64,000 bases of DNA from Monomorium pharaonis (Eukaryota > Arthropoda > Insecta > Hymenoptera > Formicidae), in assembly GCF_013373865.1 (NCBI RefSeq), contig NC_050468.1, positions 20,974,774 through 21,038,773 on the forward strand, read 5' to 3'. Below are positions 24,333 to 40,149 of the stretch, piece after piece. Position 1 is the stretch's first letter, and every line of letters starts with the position of its first letter. Under the pieces are notes generated by a model. That model had not been told where the DNA came from. It worked only from the letters and a program-made list of their open reading frames with translations, and searched no databases. The translations under genes and the position numbers were made by a program.

Positions 24333-24446
24333 AATCTAATATCTGCAGTTTATATGTTTTTAATTGTATTTCAAGCAAGTCTATTATGAACAGCAAAATA
24401 AGATTTATTCTACAGCTTCATTATTATTGTTTGAAGTAAGCATAAC

Positions 24447-24566
24447 CATTAACTGAGTAGCTAGGTAGCAATTGATTTCTGAAGCGCAACCGCTCATTGA
24501 ACAGCTAAATAGCAATTGATTCTAGAAGCACAATTGCTCACTGAGCAGCTAAGTAGCAATTGATTC
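24447..24566. repeat. Short tandem repeat, 44-48-bp unit, 2.6 copies
   Basis: Units begin at about 24447, 24495 and 24539. Each contains the core AGCTAARTAGCAATTGATT followed by an AGAAGCRCAA-like segment. The copies differ at several sites. Confidence 0.65.
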
Positions 24567-27346
24567 AATTTAATATTTACTTTTATTATACCTTTTTACT
24601 TTTTATCTAATGTTAACACATTTTAATTAAAACCCTTAAAACACTTTATTATATACAAAATCATATTGTTGAATATAACGCACACACAATTTAATATTCA
24701 AAAATAATAATAAATAATAAATTTTATAGTTTATATAAATACCCATTTTTACAGTACAGTTAGTACATTATTTTTATATCATTACTTTTGTAGAAAAAAT
24801 ATATTTTTTGTTCTGTTATTTATTAATAAAGTACATAAATATAAAAATGTAAAAATGTAAAATGGAGAAATATAATATTGAATATAGATAAATTTATAAA
24901 TGTATAACGAATGTAAAAGACAATAAAGTAAAAAGGAAATTAATGTTAAATTAAAAGGTTAAGTGAAATAGAAATAAGCGATAGGATATAAGAGTTCAAA
25001 AACATAAGAACTCAGGTAAGTTAGACTTAATAAATAGATAAGGTATAGATAGATGTCTGATTAAGCGAACACTGTAAACCAAATATTCTTGATAATTAAT
25101 GTATATGCTGAAGTATAAAATTCTATTTTATTCTATTATAAAGATCTAAGCAGTTTTTGAAAGCGTTTTTAAAAACTTTAAAGAAAATTTTTACTTTTTT
25201 TACTTTTATTACAGGCTTACACTTATTGTCCACTATCATTCAATCAGCAAAATGTTGCCAAAATATTAATGGCAACAAAATATCAGAAAATGTTAGCAGA
25301 CCGAGCTCACCTGAGGCCCCATTTTGTTAACATTTTGCTGACAAAAGCCGTTGACATTTTACATTAGCAAACTGGCAACAGAAATCAAGCAAATTCTATT
25401 GCAAAATATCAGACCCTGCGGCATTTCTGCTATCAATTTATTGTCAAATTACTGTCGCGCAGGACCTGCTTACTTTCTGCCGTCAATCTGACGTCAGGTT
25501 TTATCAATAGGTTCTATCAGATTTCTGGCAGCAATTCGCTAACATTGTCAATTAAAGTCTGTAAAACTTATTGCTTTTTTTACCATCAGGTTCTGGCAGC
25601 AGACTGCGTATAATCTGTTTCTTTAGACTGTCAGGAAAGAGGTGGCGTTGCATTTCAAAGCATTGACGACTTTTCTATTACTTACCAACTGTTCATTTAA
25701 TTTGTTCCAGAAATGTTTATTTCCACTAATGCAGATTAACTTTAATCTTGATTTAATTTGCCTTTTATCTTTTTTTAATTATAAGAGAATTAAAGAAAAA
25801 GATAAAGAGTAAATTAAACTGAGATCAAAGTTAATCTACATTGGTGAAAATGGACATTAATATGGTAATTTGTGTATGGGTTTTAATGTGACTTTAGGTG
25901 ATTCAAAACAAAATGGAAAGATAAATAAAAAGCTTTTCTATAAAATTTTTTTATATAAAACTCTCTCACTTCCAGCTTTGTATGTTTTTTCATATAATAT
26001 TTAGAATTTTTTTAAACATTTTCTATTAATTCCAATTTTGCAATCTGTTCAAGGTTGTAGATTAAATTTAATTATAGTCAACTTACCTCTTGTTTGCCTT
26101 TGTATTGTTTTTTGCTCTTGTTCATTTTTTCTCCTTTCTTCTTTTCTTTCTCTGTTTAAACAAAAAATGATTACAAAACAGATTAAAACAAACATTGCAT
26201 ATGTTAAATTAATGCATAAATACTGATTCATTACACTTATTTCTTTATTTGTAAAAATTATAATTTTTGATTATATAAAAGATTATAAAAAAGTTCCGGT
26301 ACTGATAACTTTTACTAATTCTTTTTCTTAACAATAGAATATTTTTTGTATGTAGTCACAAATTTGAAAAAAAGTAGCATTACAGATAAAAAAAATCTTT
26401 TTACACATATACTAAAAAAACTAAATATTTATTAAAAAATATATTTGGATTTATTTACTAGATTAAAAATTATTTATCTAAAACTGCAGCAAAATATTCG
26501 TTGCGTAAATAATTATAAATCTAATTTTTATTGGTTTCTTCTTTACAGCTAGTTTCAGATCCAACATTTAAATATTCACGACCAAAATTTTTTATTGTTA
26601 AATAATAAAAAAATAAATCTAAAAAGCCTACAAATTTTTTAATTTTGATAACTTATAACTAATATTAGAGTTAAAATGTTTTTTATGAATACTGATTTTC
26701 TTTTTTTAATTAATTGTTTGTCTACTCATATCCTTCTAAATCGCATATAATCTCAGTCATGTATTAGAATTTTTTTTTTCTTGAAAAAATCCGAATAAAA
26801 GAACGTCATTAATAATTAATTGATTCATATAATTTTGTGTTGTTGAGAGAAAAACATGAGTTTCCTGGAATAAAAAACGTATACTTCTTTTGATTCAAGT
26901 TTTTTTTAAATAAAATTAAATAATTATTATATGTTTAAAAACAACACGGAATATTAAGTAAAGAAATCTAGTAAAAAATGTTTTATTTTAATTAATTTTT
27001 TTCTCTAGAGATTTATGTGACATTTTAAAGATTTCAATTTTTGTGCATTTATAATTTTTCTATACATGATTAGCAACATATTTATTTTAAAATATATAGC
27101 TAAAAATGTACGATAGTAATACAGACTACACCAAGTTATTATATATAATTTTAAATATAATTACATTATAGTGATTAAGTTATAATGTTAGAGAAAGAAG
27201 AAAAATTTGTTTTGTAATTTTTCATTTAAGAAAAGATTTGAAAATAATTGAAGAAATTTGATAAAATTAAACCATACATTATTCTATATTCTTTATGTAT
27301 TTACTCATATATACGTGCGTATGTTATTAATACACAGAGTACATTA
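24567..27346. other. Intergenic region with repeat-derived patches
   Basis: No gene is supported; the overlapping open frames near 26038-26231 lie on opposite strands and show no domain. A patch at 25230-25640, less AT-rich and full of TGTTGCCA, TGCTGACA and CTGTCAGG words, looks repeat-derived, but I could not define its ends. A palindrome at 25720-25860 is listed separately. Confidence 0.4.
25720..25860. mobile_element. Palindromic MITE-like element
   Basis: The left arm ATTTCCACTAATGCAGATTA (continuing through ACTTTAATCTTGATTTAAT) pairs with the right arm ending GTAATCTACATTGGTGAAAAT-like sequence near 25795-25855. Arms are about 62 bp with a very short loop. A related, more decayed palindrome lies at about 45645-45775 in an intron. 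Confidence 0.6.
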
Positions 27347-27347
27347 A

Positions 27348-28053
27348 TTAGTGCAGAGTTTCGGTACTAGTTCTGGCTACATCGGAGTTAGCCTGATTAC
27401 TTTCCGACTGTTCACCCATCACGCTATATTGGTTGTCAGTAACATACTGTTCTTCCGGATACTGTGAAGGATCGTATTCATCGTATTGATTATGATCATG
27501 CTCCATCATATAAGTCTCCATATTTGAATCGTTCGTTGCGTACACCTCATTATTACGGGCGTCTCCTTGCTGCTGATACATCTCGGCAGCTTCCATTGTA
27601 TTCGGTACAAAGTTATTTTGTATCGCACCGGTATGATCGCTCGACAAGCCGTACAAGTCGCCCTGCATTTCGTCGTTTCTTTTCGGCGCATTTGAATACA
27701 TTTCTGACCGATCCTCACCCGCTACTTGTTGACCGCTCGTATCATATCCCTGATGCGTCATTTGCGATTCTTGAGCACCGACTGCTAACCCGTTCGTATG
27801 CGGCGAGACTACTGAATCCATCGTAGCGTTATAATGAAAAGCTCCAGTACCATCGTTAGCTTCCGTAGCAATTCCTCCTGGAAAGTAATTCTGATTACTC
27901 AATATTCAACGTCTATATATGTACGTGCAAATTTAAATAATGTAGATTTACGTGTAAATTAATGAAAAATTAATACCTGCGTGACTTACAAGGCTGCCTT
28001 GTATTTTACTTGACAAGTGTTCTATGTTACTTTGTAAGCCGGCCATTTCTTCC
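27348..28053 (-). CDS. Unrecognised acidic, Gln/Asn/Tyr-rich protein, C-terminal two exons
   Basis: Two exons join in phase: 28053-27977 (MAGLQSNIEHLSSKIQG, with an in-frame GEE before the Met) and 27877-27348 (GGIATEANDGTGAF to STETLH, stop TAA). The second exon has about 176 codons and is rich in acidic residues, Asn, Gln, Met and Tyr (for example MMEHDHNQYDEYDPSQYPEE), so it is probably disordered. The first exon's predicted helix may be a coiled coil. The exon starts in phase 2 at an acceptor (TTTATCACAG), so either further exons lie upstream or the Met at 28046 is the start. It could be a separate small gene or an alternative 3' end of the SDCCAG8-like gene upstream, but no SDCCAG8 exon near it ends in the required phase. 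Function unknown. Confidence 0.55.
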
Positions 28054-28189
28054 CTGTGATAAACGTGTAAACGGTTTTAACAGATACGGGATTAAAAGTT
28101 ATAAGTTTGCAACTATTTAGCAGAAAATCAATGTTCACATCGAGCGTAATAATGTAATAGTCATTTGCGCTTAGGACACACTCTCGCTA

Positions 28190-28335
28190 TTACTGTGCTG
28201 ATAGAGATGTTTTGGAGGTGTCGGACTTCTTTTTCGGAATTACTTTTACTTTTAGATCAACCTTAACGGTACGTTTCTTGCTCGAAGGCGAAGCGGTTTG
28301 TCCAACCGTTGTCACATCTCTCTCAACGATCCCCT
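28190..28335 (-). CDS. Possible alternative terminal exon, Lys/Ser-rich
   Basis: An acceptor (CTGTGTTGACAG) is followed by an open stretch reading GIVERDVTTVGQTASPSSKK, then KRTVKVDLKVKVIPKKK, then a TAA stop at 28190. Its phase fits the end of exon 6 (29975) of the SDCCAG8-like gene upstream, so it may be an alternative last exon giving a basic tail. It is short and unconfirmed. Confidence 0.3.
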
Positions 28336-29602
28336 CTGTCAACACAGAATAGCCCTAGATATTATATATAGTGAGAAGTTGTGCATTCTTATCTAATAAT
28401 TGACATCGTAATAAACACGCTCGCAATAACAGGTGTTTTAAGAAGACATATACACCTAGTTGAGTCAAAACGAGGATCCCAGATGACATAATTTGTAATT
28501 GCCATATAATTTTAAAATAGTACTGTAAATAATAAATATTTCATAATGTGTATATAACAGTTACTTGAATCTACTGCTTCCCCTTGTACGTAATATAGAT
28601 AAAAATACTACATATCATTTACACAGCAAGTATATGATGTATCAAATAAAATTTAATCAGAGCTACAAACATGTTATACAAAAAAATAGATATATATAAA
28701 TATATCATCATCGTTACTTAAAAAAAAAGGAAGAAATTATAATATAAATACAATATTGCAGTAATTTTCACGTTATAAAATATAAAATAGTTATTATACA
28801 TAACTGTGTCAATTTTTTATGGAAAAAAGAGAAAAGAAAGAATCGTGTGTTTATTCTATTGTAGAGATTATACTTTTTTCTATTTCTTTAGCATTTAAAT
28901 TTTATTAAAAAGTAAAATAAAAAATGGCGTTGCTGTATATTTAAATTTTTCTAAGTCATGTATGTTTCAAAAACACGATGAGACATGACCATTAGATTTA
29001 AAAAACGACTTAACCGACCGACTTGCATTTTTGCGACCACACATTTCTTTTATACACTAAAAACTAGTGCTTAATAAAAAAAGTTTTCATAATGTTTAGT
29101 TTTATTAAAAAAACAAGTAAAATTTATAGACTGAAAAACCATTATGTTGACTTTGACTAACTGTCATTTTGTTCAAATATATTTCTAAAAACCGTCATGT
29201 CAATTAAGCACTAGATCTATGTGTCTAGATGTTTCAACTTTATAAAGTTTGTGCTATTTTTTCTGATAAATCCTGTAAAAGCACCGTAAATGTTGTTTAA
29301 AAATATGATTTAAGAAAACTTAATTAGTAATTTTATTTTATTTCAATATTTTTTTTATTTAAATAGCAAAGAGAAAAAAGAATCTCTTTATAATGGAATA
29401 TATAAACGCAACTCTTCGATCTCTATCTCTTTTTCACTTTTTCCAAAATTCGCAAAGTTAGGTTTTGTTCTGATCCGTCTAAGTGCACATGCCCTCTTGA
29501 ACACACCACAAATCAAGCGGTACTTCTTTGAGTCTTGGCTAATCGAGAACCAACTAATAATGTCTAAATAAACGTCTGACAGCCTGAAGCTATGAACGTG
29601 CG
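28336..29602. other. 3' flank of the SDCCAG8-like gene
   Basis: AT-rich sequence with no supported gene. The part next to 29602 is probably 3' untranslated sequence of the minus-strand gene. Confidence 0.4.
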
Positions 29603-32600
29603 TTATGTATATTGGTTCAGTTTCTGCAAAGTCTTCGGACTAAGAATATACTTGTGTTTAAGATTGTTAGCTTCCAAACGCTGTGTGAGAGATTGGCATT
29701 CGGCGGTCAATCTCGAGACGAGCGTGGCCTGATTACTCAGGGCGTCTTCTAGGCCCGCCACCGTGGCAGCTGCGAAATTTGGTTGCCTTGGTCAGCCTGT
29801 TTTGATGTTAATTGACTAAATCTCAATCTCCGCCTATGCTAGGCATATATAGTGTCAGCATGCCGATTTCTCACACATAAAGTTATTACTCTTAAGTTAA
29901 AAGTCATTATCAACAAATAACACTTTTCACGGACAATATACCTAACATAGGCATACCTATGAGCGATATCTTACCATGTTTAGTCTCCATATCCATTATC
30001 ATAGACGCTAATTCCTTCTCGTTTTCCAATCTAGGCGTAGTTTCGCTACGATTCTCTTCGGATCGTACCATTTTACTCATACTGATCTGAAAAAAGAAAC
30101 ACACAAGAACTTTATTTCATAATTTTGCATTTCGCTAAAATTCTTCTTATGGCAGTTTATTTCTTTATCTTTAATACAAATGTGAATAAAATATACATGT
30201 CGCTCGGCTAAAGTGATATTCACACAAGGTGTATATATTTACTTCTTTTTCCAAAGATGCTATTTGCTCCGACAGTCGTAGATTTTCTCGTCTGCAATGT
30301 ACCAGATCAGCGTCCGCTCTTTCCAAACGCTGCTTGTACGAATTTATTTCTGCCTGCAATCTGCTCTGCTCTTGACGAGCCTGCCTGTCGCTTCGTTCGG
30401 CCGCCAGTTTGCCGGTTAAGATCTCTTGTTCCGCCGCGTCTTTCTCGCTTAACATTTGATTCAAATCGCTCTGCAGGGTTGCTAAGCAAAACGAGAGTAC
30501 TTATTCACTTACAATTTCGTACAAAGCTACTTAAATCTTATTAATTTATTTAGAAGCTTCGAACAACATAAACTTACATATCTTGTTCTGTAATTCCTTC
30601 TTCAGATTGTCCATGGCGGTTTGTTTCTGCGACAGCTCTCGTCTCAATTCGTTTATCTCTCGCCGCTGTTTCTCAGACTCTAACTGCGATTTATTGGTGG
30701 CCTCCCAATGATTCGCGATGTCGGCGGTGAGCTGCTCGATTTGCTGATTGTACCGACGCTCCACTTGCTGCCTCTCTTCGGTTATACGTCTGTTCGCGTC
30801 CTGTGCAGCTTCCCGTAGCTTTTCGTGTTGTCTCTCCAACTCGTCCTTCAATCTTCGAATTTCCAATTCGCTCTGGTTCCTCTCAAACTCGATTTCCTGC
30901 CTGTCGCCCATGGACCGTCTCGCTCTCTGCGTCGCCTCGGTTTCCTTGTCCCGCGCGACCGACAGCAGCTTTTGCAATTCCTCCAGCTTCATCTCAGACT
31001 CGTACTTGGCGCGTAGAGCTTTATCCAATTCGGCCTTCAATTCGACATTGCTCTCGCTTGAGCCACTTTCGGACAAACGTTTCAGGTTCACCTGATTCTC
31101 CTCCTGCGCCTTTCGTAACTCCAATTTCGCCTGGGTCAATTGCGCCTCCAGCTCGCTGATTCTCGACTCGAATATTATACTAGGTCCTTCCAAGAACTTT
31201 TCCCGTTTGCACTCTAATGTATTATCAACGTGACCGCCCGCATCTTCCTTGTGACACTCGTGATTCGTATTCCCACAGCGATCTTTATGATCCTGGAGAA
31301 TGCATTTGGACAATGCAACCTGATTCTTGCTGTGCAACGTCTCGTTTTCGACTACGACCTACGAAAAGCCAAGATAGCGATAGAGATTTTATCGTATCTT
31401 CTTTTACTCAGCATTATTCTAATCTTGCTATTTGAAAAAAAAAATTAAATACCTCGCGAACTTTGCTTAGCAGATTAATAAGTTCATCTCTACAGTATTG
31501 AGACTCCCGTTCCAGTTGTTCTATGTAATCCTCCTGCCGTTCAATAAAGGACGTTAACTCTGGAGGAATGGACTGAAGATCGGCTCTTGACAATGCTATA
31601 TTACTATATGCCTTTGATGATTGAATAGTTTTCGAGAGAGGTGGGAAGGTATTTAGAAATGTGTTTCTGGAGAGATCCTTTCTTCGGAAACTATCGCTAA
31701 TCATACTTTGATCATCTGTGTCTTCTCCAGATTCACTAATTCGCGGGTTACTGCTTTTATATATACTTCGAACACTTCGCTGCTTTCTGTATAGAAATTA
31801 TCTTTATTTTATATAAAATACAATAAAAATAATTATTTATAAAAATATATATGTTCAATTTTCTATAAGAGATCGAGACAGGGAAATAAATTAGGAAGAG
31901 AGATAAGAAAAGATGAAAAAAAAAGAAAAATTGTAGAACTAAAAAAAAGTCTATTTAAAAGTTAAAAGTTATTTTAAAAGTCTGTTTAATAATAATACAG
32001 TTTGAGATGTTTTAATTGTACATGCACTCAATAGAAAATTAAATTTTAACAGATTTTCTAAAATAAAAGTGTAAAATATTTACATAAATAGATCTAGTTA
32101 ATTTACTAGTTAATTTACTATACAATAATAACATAACTCAAAATTTTTTTATTTTTAAATTGTCTGTAAAAAATAGAAAATTCAATTTACTAATAAAAAT
32201 TCAATTTTAAATAAAGAGTTAATGATATTTTTATTCTGCTACAATTAATACACGAAGTATTTACATTATAATTACATTTAAAAACAATAAGTATTAATTA
32301 TTATTTTTTATTAGTAAATTTTATTTATTTATTTAAACTTATTCAAACTGTTCAAAAAACTGGCAAACTTTGTTTTTTGAATTTTGTTGTTGCTGTACAA
32401 ATAAACGATGTATTTATAAATTGTAATCGATATTATTGATTAAAATTCTGTCCCGCAACCTATTTTCTAAATTTGATGTAAAGTGTAAATTTATATGCTT
32501 ATATAAAAGTTTTACACTTCTTATAATAAATTGCTCTTTTTTAAATTTTATTTACATCACCGACAACATCTAATTATTTAATTATTTATAAAATTTATTT

Positions 32601-33585
32601 TTTTGTTAACTCACGTTCTGGACATTCCAGTTGGAGCGTACGATTCAGCTAACAGATACTTCAGTTTTGAGATAGCTTCCCTATATGCAAGCTCCATATA
32701 ATCCGCTGGTTTCCTCTTGCTTAGATCCAACTTTGAAAGTCCATTTGTTTTTCTGCAAAATAATCATTTCTCACATGGTAAAATATTACATACACACATG
32801 TAAATAGAATGTTGATAGTTTATTGACAAATTCAAGTAGAATTAATATGCTGAATTTTTGATATAAAATTATGTTTACATTAAATATTTTGTCACGGCAA
32901 TTTGCCGATATAATGTAATAGATGGTCAATAAAAATCAAATAGAATTATTTTGTAATTATTTAAATAGAAAGTTATTTAAATAATTATTTTATTTAAGTA
33001 GAATATTATTTAAATAATTATAAACTGTAACACAGTTTATAATTAATTATATCCTATTAAAAAGTTATTACATTGTTTTCTAGCATTTTTTGTTATAAAA
33101 TTTATAACAAATACTTTGCGAAATCTATTTTCGACAAATTTGATCATATAATCAAATGTGTGTGTGTGTGTGTAAATTTTACCAAATAAAATAAATTTTA
33201 ATAAATAATGAACCTGGGGAATTAGACACATTCGAAAAATAAAAATCTCTTTTTAGATATTTTTATTGGGTATACAATTCTGTATATTAATAACATTTAT
33301 CATTATAATATCACACAGTCACGTATATAAGACGATCTTCCTCTTAATAGACAAATTAATAAATAAATTCCAACTTCACCTGTTCCTCAATCGCTTCATA
33401 CGTGCAATGCACGCCGGATCCGTGTAACTACTTATACCAGGTAATGTTTTCAATTTGGCTGTGATTCTTGGATAGAATTTCGAACGTGTCGTACCCGGGT
33501 TGCCGATGGTATCGATGCTCGTTACGCTGTCAGATACGAAGGGGTGACAATCGCGGCAACCGTAGGCGCTGTTCGTCGCCAGCAT
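29603..33585 (-). CDS. SDCCAG8: SDCCAG8-like centrosomal/ciliary coiled-coil protein
   Basis: Seven coding exons on the minus strand: 33585-33380, 32752-32615, 31786-31453, 31358-30578, 30481-30243, 30086-29975, 29769-29603; all phases join, giving 658 aa (human SDCCAG8 is 713 aa). The best match to SDCCAG8 spans the exon 3/4 join: IERQEDYIEQLERESQYCRDEL, then LLSKVREVVVENETL, against the human CKEEL...VVVLENEGL region. An N-terminal AYREAISKLKYLLAE segment also resembles the human protein. From about residue 230 onward it is almost continuous charged heptad coiled coil, ending in NLKHKYILSPKTLQKLNQYT. SDCCAG8 works at centriolar satellites and the ciliary base. Start: ATG at 33585, with an in-frame TAG just upstream. 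Generic coiled-coil similarity could mislead, but the conserved block and length agree. Confidence 0.7.
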
Positions 33586-35467
33586 TCTGAGCACGTTCTA
33601 CCCCTTTGTCAGGCAACTCTTCGCTTCACCCTCTAAGAACGCACATCGGTCGGCCGACCAGCCAATCAATGATATGGTTCTCCCCGGCCAAGAGAAGTCG
33701 ACGAAGAAAATCGAACAAGGGTGCCTCAACATTGTAACTGGAGGAGCCTGGTAGTGGATCGCGTGCGATGGTACCATTCGATCTTTGTAGACCCCTTTGC
33801 GGGGACAAGTGGCACCGTACCACCACCGAACATGTACGCGTTCCGTGACTTATTAACCCGGAGCATACCTTGGATGATAAAGCATACCTTCGGTAACGAT
33901 GGAACGAAAGGGTGGGCGAATGCTGGTGCTATCGCTCGATCCCTTTTCATGTCCCGCTGGAGAATTCCTATGGAAACAGAACGATCAACAATGTGCAACG
34001 TCGACGACGACGACGTTCGTGGGGCACAAAGTTTTTGTTAAGAAACTATTTACAAACACATTTCTGTTTCAAGGAGATAATTAGGAAACAGTATTAAATT
34101 ATAATTAGTTTCGCAATCTTTTTGATAATTATTTCATAATTCTTTTCTTAATTAAATCGGAACCACATTAAAATTTAAAAGTTGCAACACCGAAGTAACC
34201 GTGTAATTGAATAGATTAATTGAATCGATTGAATAGATTAACTACTTTCAGTTTGCGGCTTTCTCTTTTGTTTTTTTATCTACTTCTTAATTTGTTATTT
34301 CTCTTAGTTAAAATATTTCGTTAAGAATTAAAGAGATAAATTATAGAAAAAATGTATATATAATGTTATGAATTATAAATGTTTATTACTATACATGTAA
34401 AATTATAGTTATATAAAAATTGTAATTGAGAAATATTGTTTAATTTAAGAAGTCTATTCAAGCAGTTCCAAGATAGACTTACTTTGGTAGATCAAGAAAT
34501 TTAAACGTTTAAATATGATTTAATTGAAATTATAAATATTAATTCAAAAAATAATTCCCATAATTTAAATTCAGAAAAAATTCAGAAAAACAAGATATCA
34601 AAGAGCGAAAGATCAGACGGAAAGAAGACAGAAAGAAAAAAGACAGAAAGAAGACAGAAAGAAAAAAGACAGAAAGAAGACAGTACATAAATAAAAATAA
34701 AGAGTGTAGTGCGAAATATATTTAAAAAAACTTAAGTAAATAACCTTGTTTTACTATAAAAATTTCGAAATATTAGATTGATTATTCCGTATATTATGTA
34801 ATGTAACACTATGTAGTTTCGAGTTAAAAAAATACGATATTTTATTTGTATGTTTTGTTTTAAAACAAAACAGCTAGTTGATTACAATTGACATACAAAC
34901 GTAATATATATATATAAATCCGAACGCTTAGTTATTAATCAATCATATTGAAAAGATTTGAAAAAAACTATTTCTATTAATTATTAATTCTATTAATTTT
35001 AATTATTGTGCTTTTTAATATTGATAAAATTCCTTTCTTTTTTTAGGTTTTAATAGTTAAATATAAAAAAAAAATTTTATACCAAGAATAAAAAATAAGA
35101 AATTAAACAATTTAAAAAATAAAGTTTTTAAATCTGTATTTTAATTTTGTCTATATTTTATCAGCTAGCTGAGATGTATTAATATAATTATATTTTTAGG
35201 TAAGAAATAATATTTTAATTAAATGTGTATAAAAATTAAATATAAAATATTAATTAATTTGCAATTTATTTTAAAGTCTAATATTTTTCTTATATAATCA
35301 CTTACTAGTGACAACTGATGCAATAACCCTATAACTGACAAAAGAAAACAAATTATATTGCATAAAATTAAATTTGTAATCTATTGTTTTTGTAAAAATT
35401 TGTTTATTACTTAGTATAATATTAGACATTAAAATGTTAATTAGAAAAGAATTGATTGTAATACATA
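33586..35467. other. Upstream region of the SDCCAG8-like gene and intergenic sequence
   Basis: Sequence to about 34040 is clearly richer in GC than its surroundings and is probably promoter and 5' untranslated sequence of the minus-strand gene. The open frames on both strands there overlap and show no domains. An AGACAGAAAGAA purine repeat lies at 34612-34683. The rest is AT-rich and featureless. Confidence 0.4.
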
Positions 35468-35894
35468 TCCGGGAAAAAATATTTCAAATGAAAATATATA
35501 TAAATATATATAAAATATGTCCGTATATGTTTATATTAGTCTCCTTTCTTTTGTAAAATTTCTGTTTGATATACAAAAATAATAGTTATACTGAAAAGAT
35601 AGAAACTAATTTTAAAAATAATTTTCGCATTGCTTTTTCTAAAAAAGCTAAAAATATGAAAAATTGTCCATATATAATCATATATATTCCGGAACATATA
35701 TGATTATATATGGACAATTTTTCATACTTGGCTTTTTTAAAAAAAGCAATGCAAAAATTACTTTTTAAATTAGTTTCTGTTTTTTCAGTATGACTATTAT
35801 TTTTTTATATCAAACAGAAATTTTACAAAAAAAACTAATATAAACATATATGGACATTTTATATATGTTTTTATATAAAACATTTTTTGCCGGG
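35468..35894. mobile_element. Long-hairpin MITE, copy 1
   Basis: Inverted arms of about 205 bp (left from CCGGGAAAAAATATTTC, right ending AAAACATTTTTTGCCGGG) fold around a TATATTCCGGAACATATA centre. A TA dinucleotide precedes the left end; the right flank is CA, a possible decayed TA. It shares its whole sequence with the copy at 47165-47616. No coding content. Tc1/mariner-like by its TA site, but non-autonomous. Confidence 0.75.
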
Positions 35895-36570
35895 CAGTGT
35901 TCATATAAAAATGACAAAATTACTTATTAGAAAAATGATCTAAAGAATCGCTATACATAAAATAAAAGACTGCGTTCTTTACAATAACAACACTTAGTTC
36001 TTTACAATAAGAACAAAATGGTTGAAAAATGATATGTTTAGAAATATATAAAACAAGAGAAAAGAAAATGATAAAAATAATTCTAGGATAAAATAATTGA
36101 TTCAACAAAGTTAGATTACTTTCAAAAATTATACGCTTTGCGTGACGAGACGTAATACATGGACACAAGTAAATAAGCGTACTTAATTTTAAGGTGTAAT
36201 AAGTTTACATGAATTCAATCGTATTAAAATTAGAGAACACAATATTCTATATTTTTGAGAATGATTTCGGGATAGTATAACAATAATCTCTCTCGTATAA
36301 AATATTTAAAATATTTAATTAAAAAATTGTTTACAATAATCTCGCGTTATAATAAATCCAATAGAATATAAAATAAATTTCAATAATATCATTAAAATAT
36401 ATTAAATTATAATATGAACAATTTTAAGTAAAAAAAATAGTAGTTTGTTCTATATATCACATATCATAGATTATATAGCAAATATCATTTTTTCTCTTAA
36501 TAAATATAGATCTTTGTATTTCGCATTTTATATTAAATATTTACAAATTATAAATCGTATTATCGTTATA
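35895..36570. other. 3' flank of the MFSD12-like gene
   Basis: AT-rich; no gene seen. Probably includes the 3' untranslated region of the minus-strand transporter gene. Confidence 0.4.

Positions 36571-40149
<3,579 letters not shown>

Noticed and set aside
25230..25640. A complete mobile element of TGTTGCCA-rich sequence
   Set aside because: Composition suggests repeat origin, but I could not find matching ends or a target duplication.
30748..31159. Plus-strand open frames within the SDCCAG8-like exons
   Set aside because: They are antisense shadows of the long coiled-coil exon, caused by its codon composition.
33721..34097. Open frames on both strands upstream of the SDCCAG8-like gene
   Set aside because: They overlap each other, have no recognisable domains, lack matching splice partners, and lie in a GC-richer promoter-like zone.
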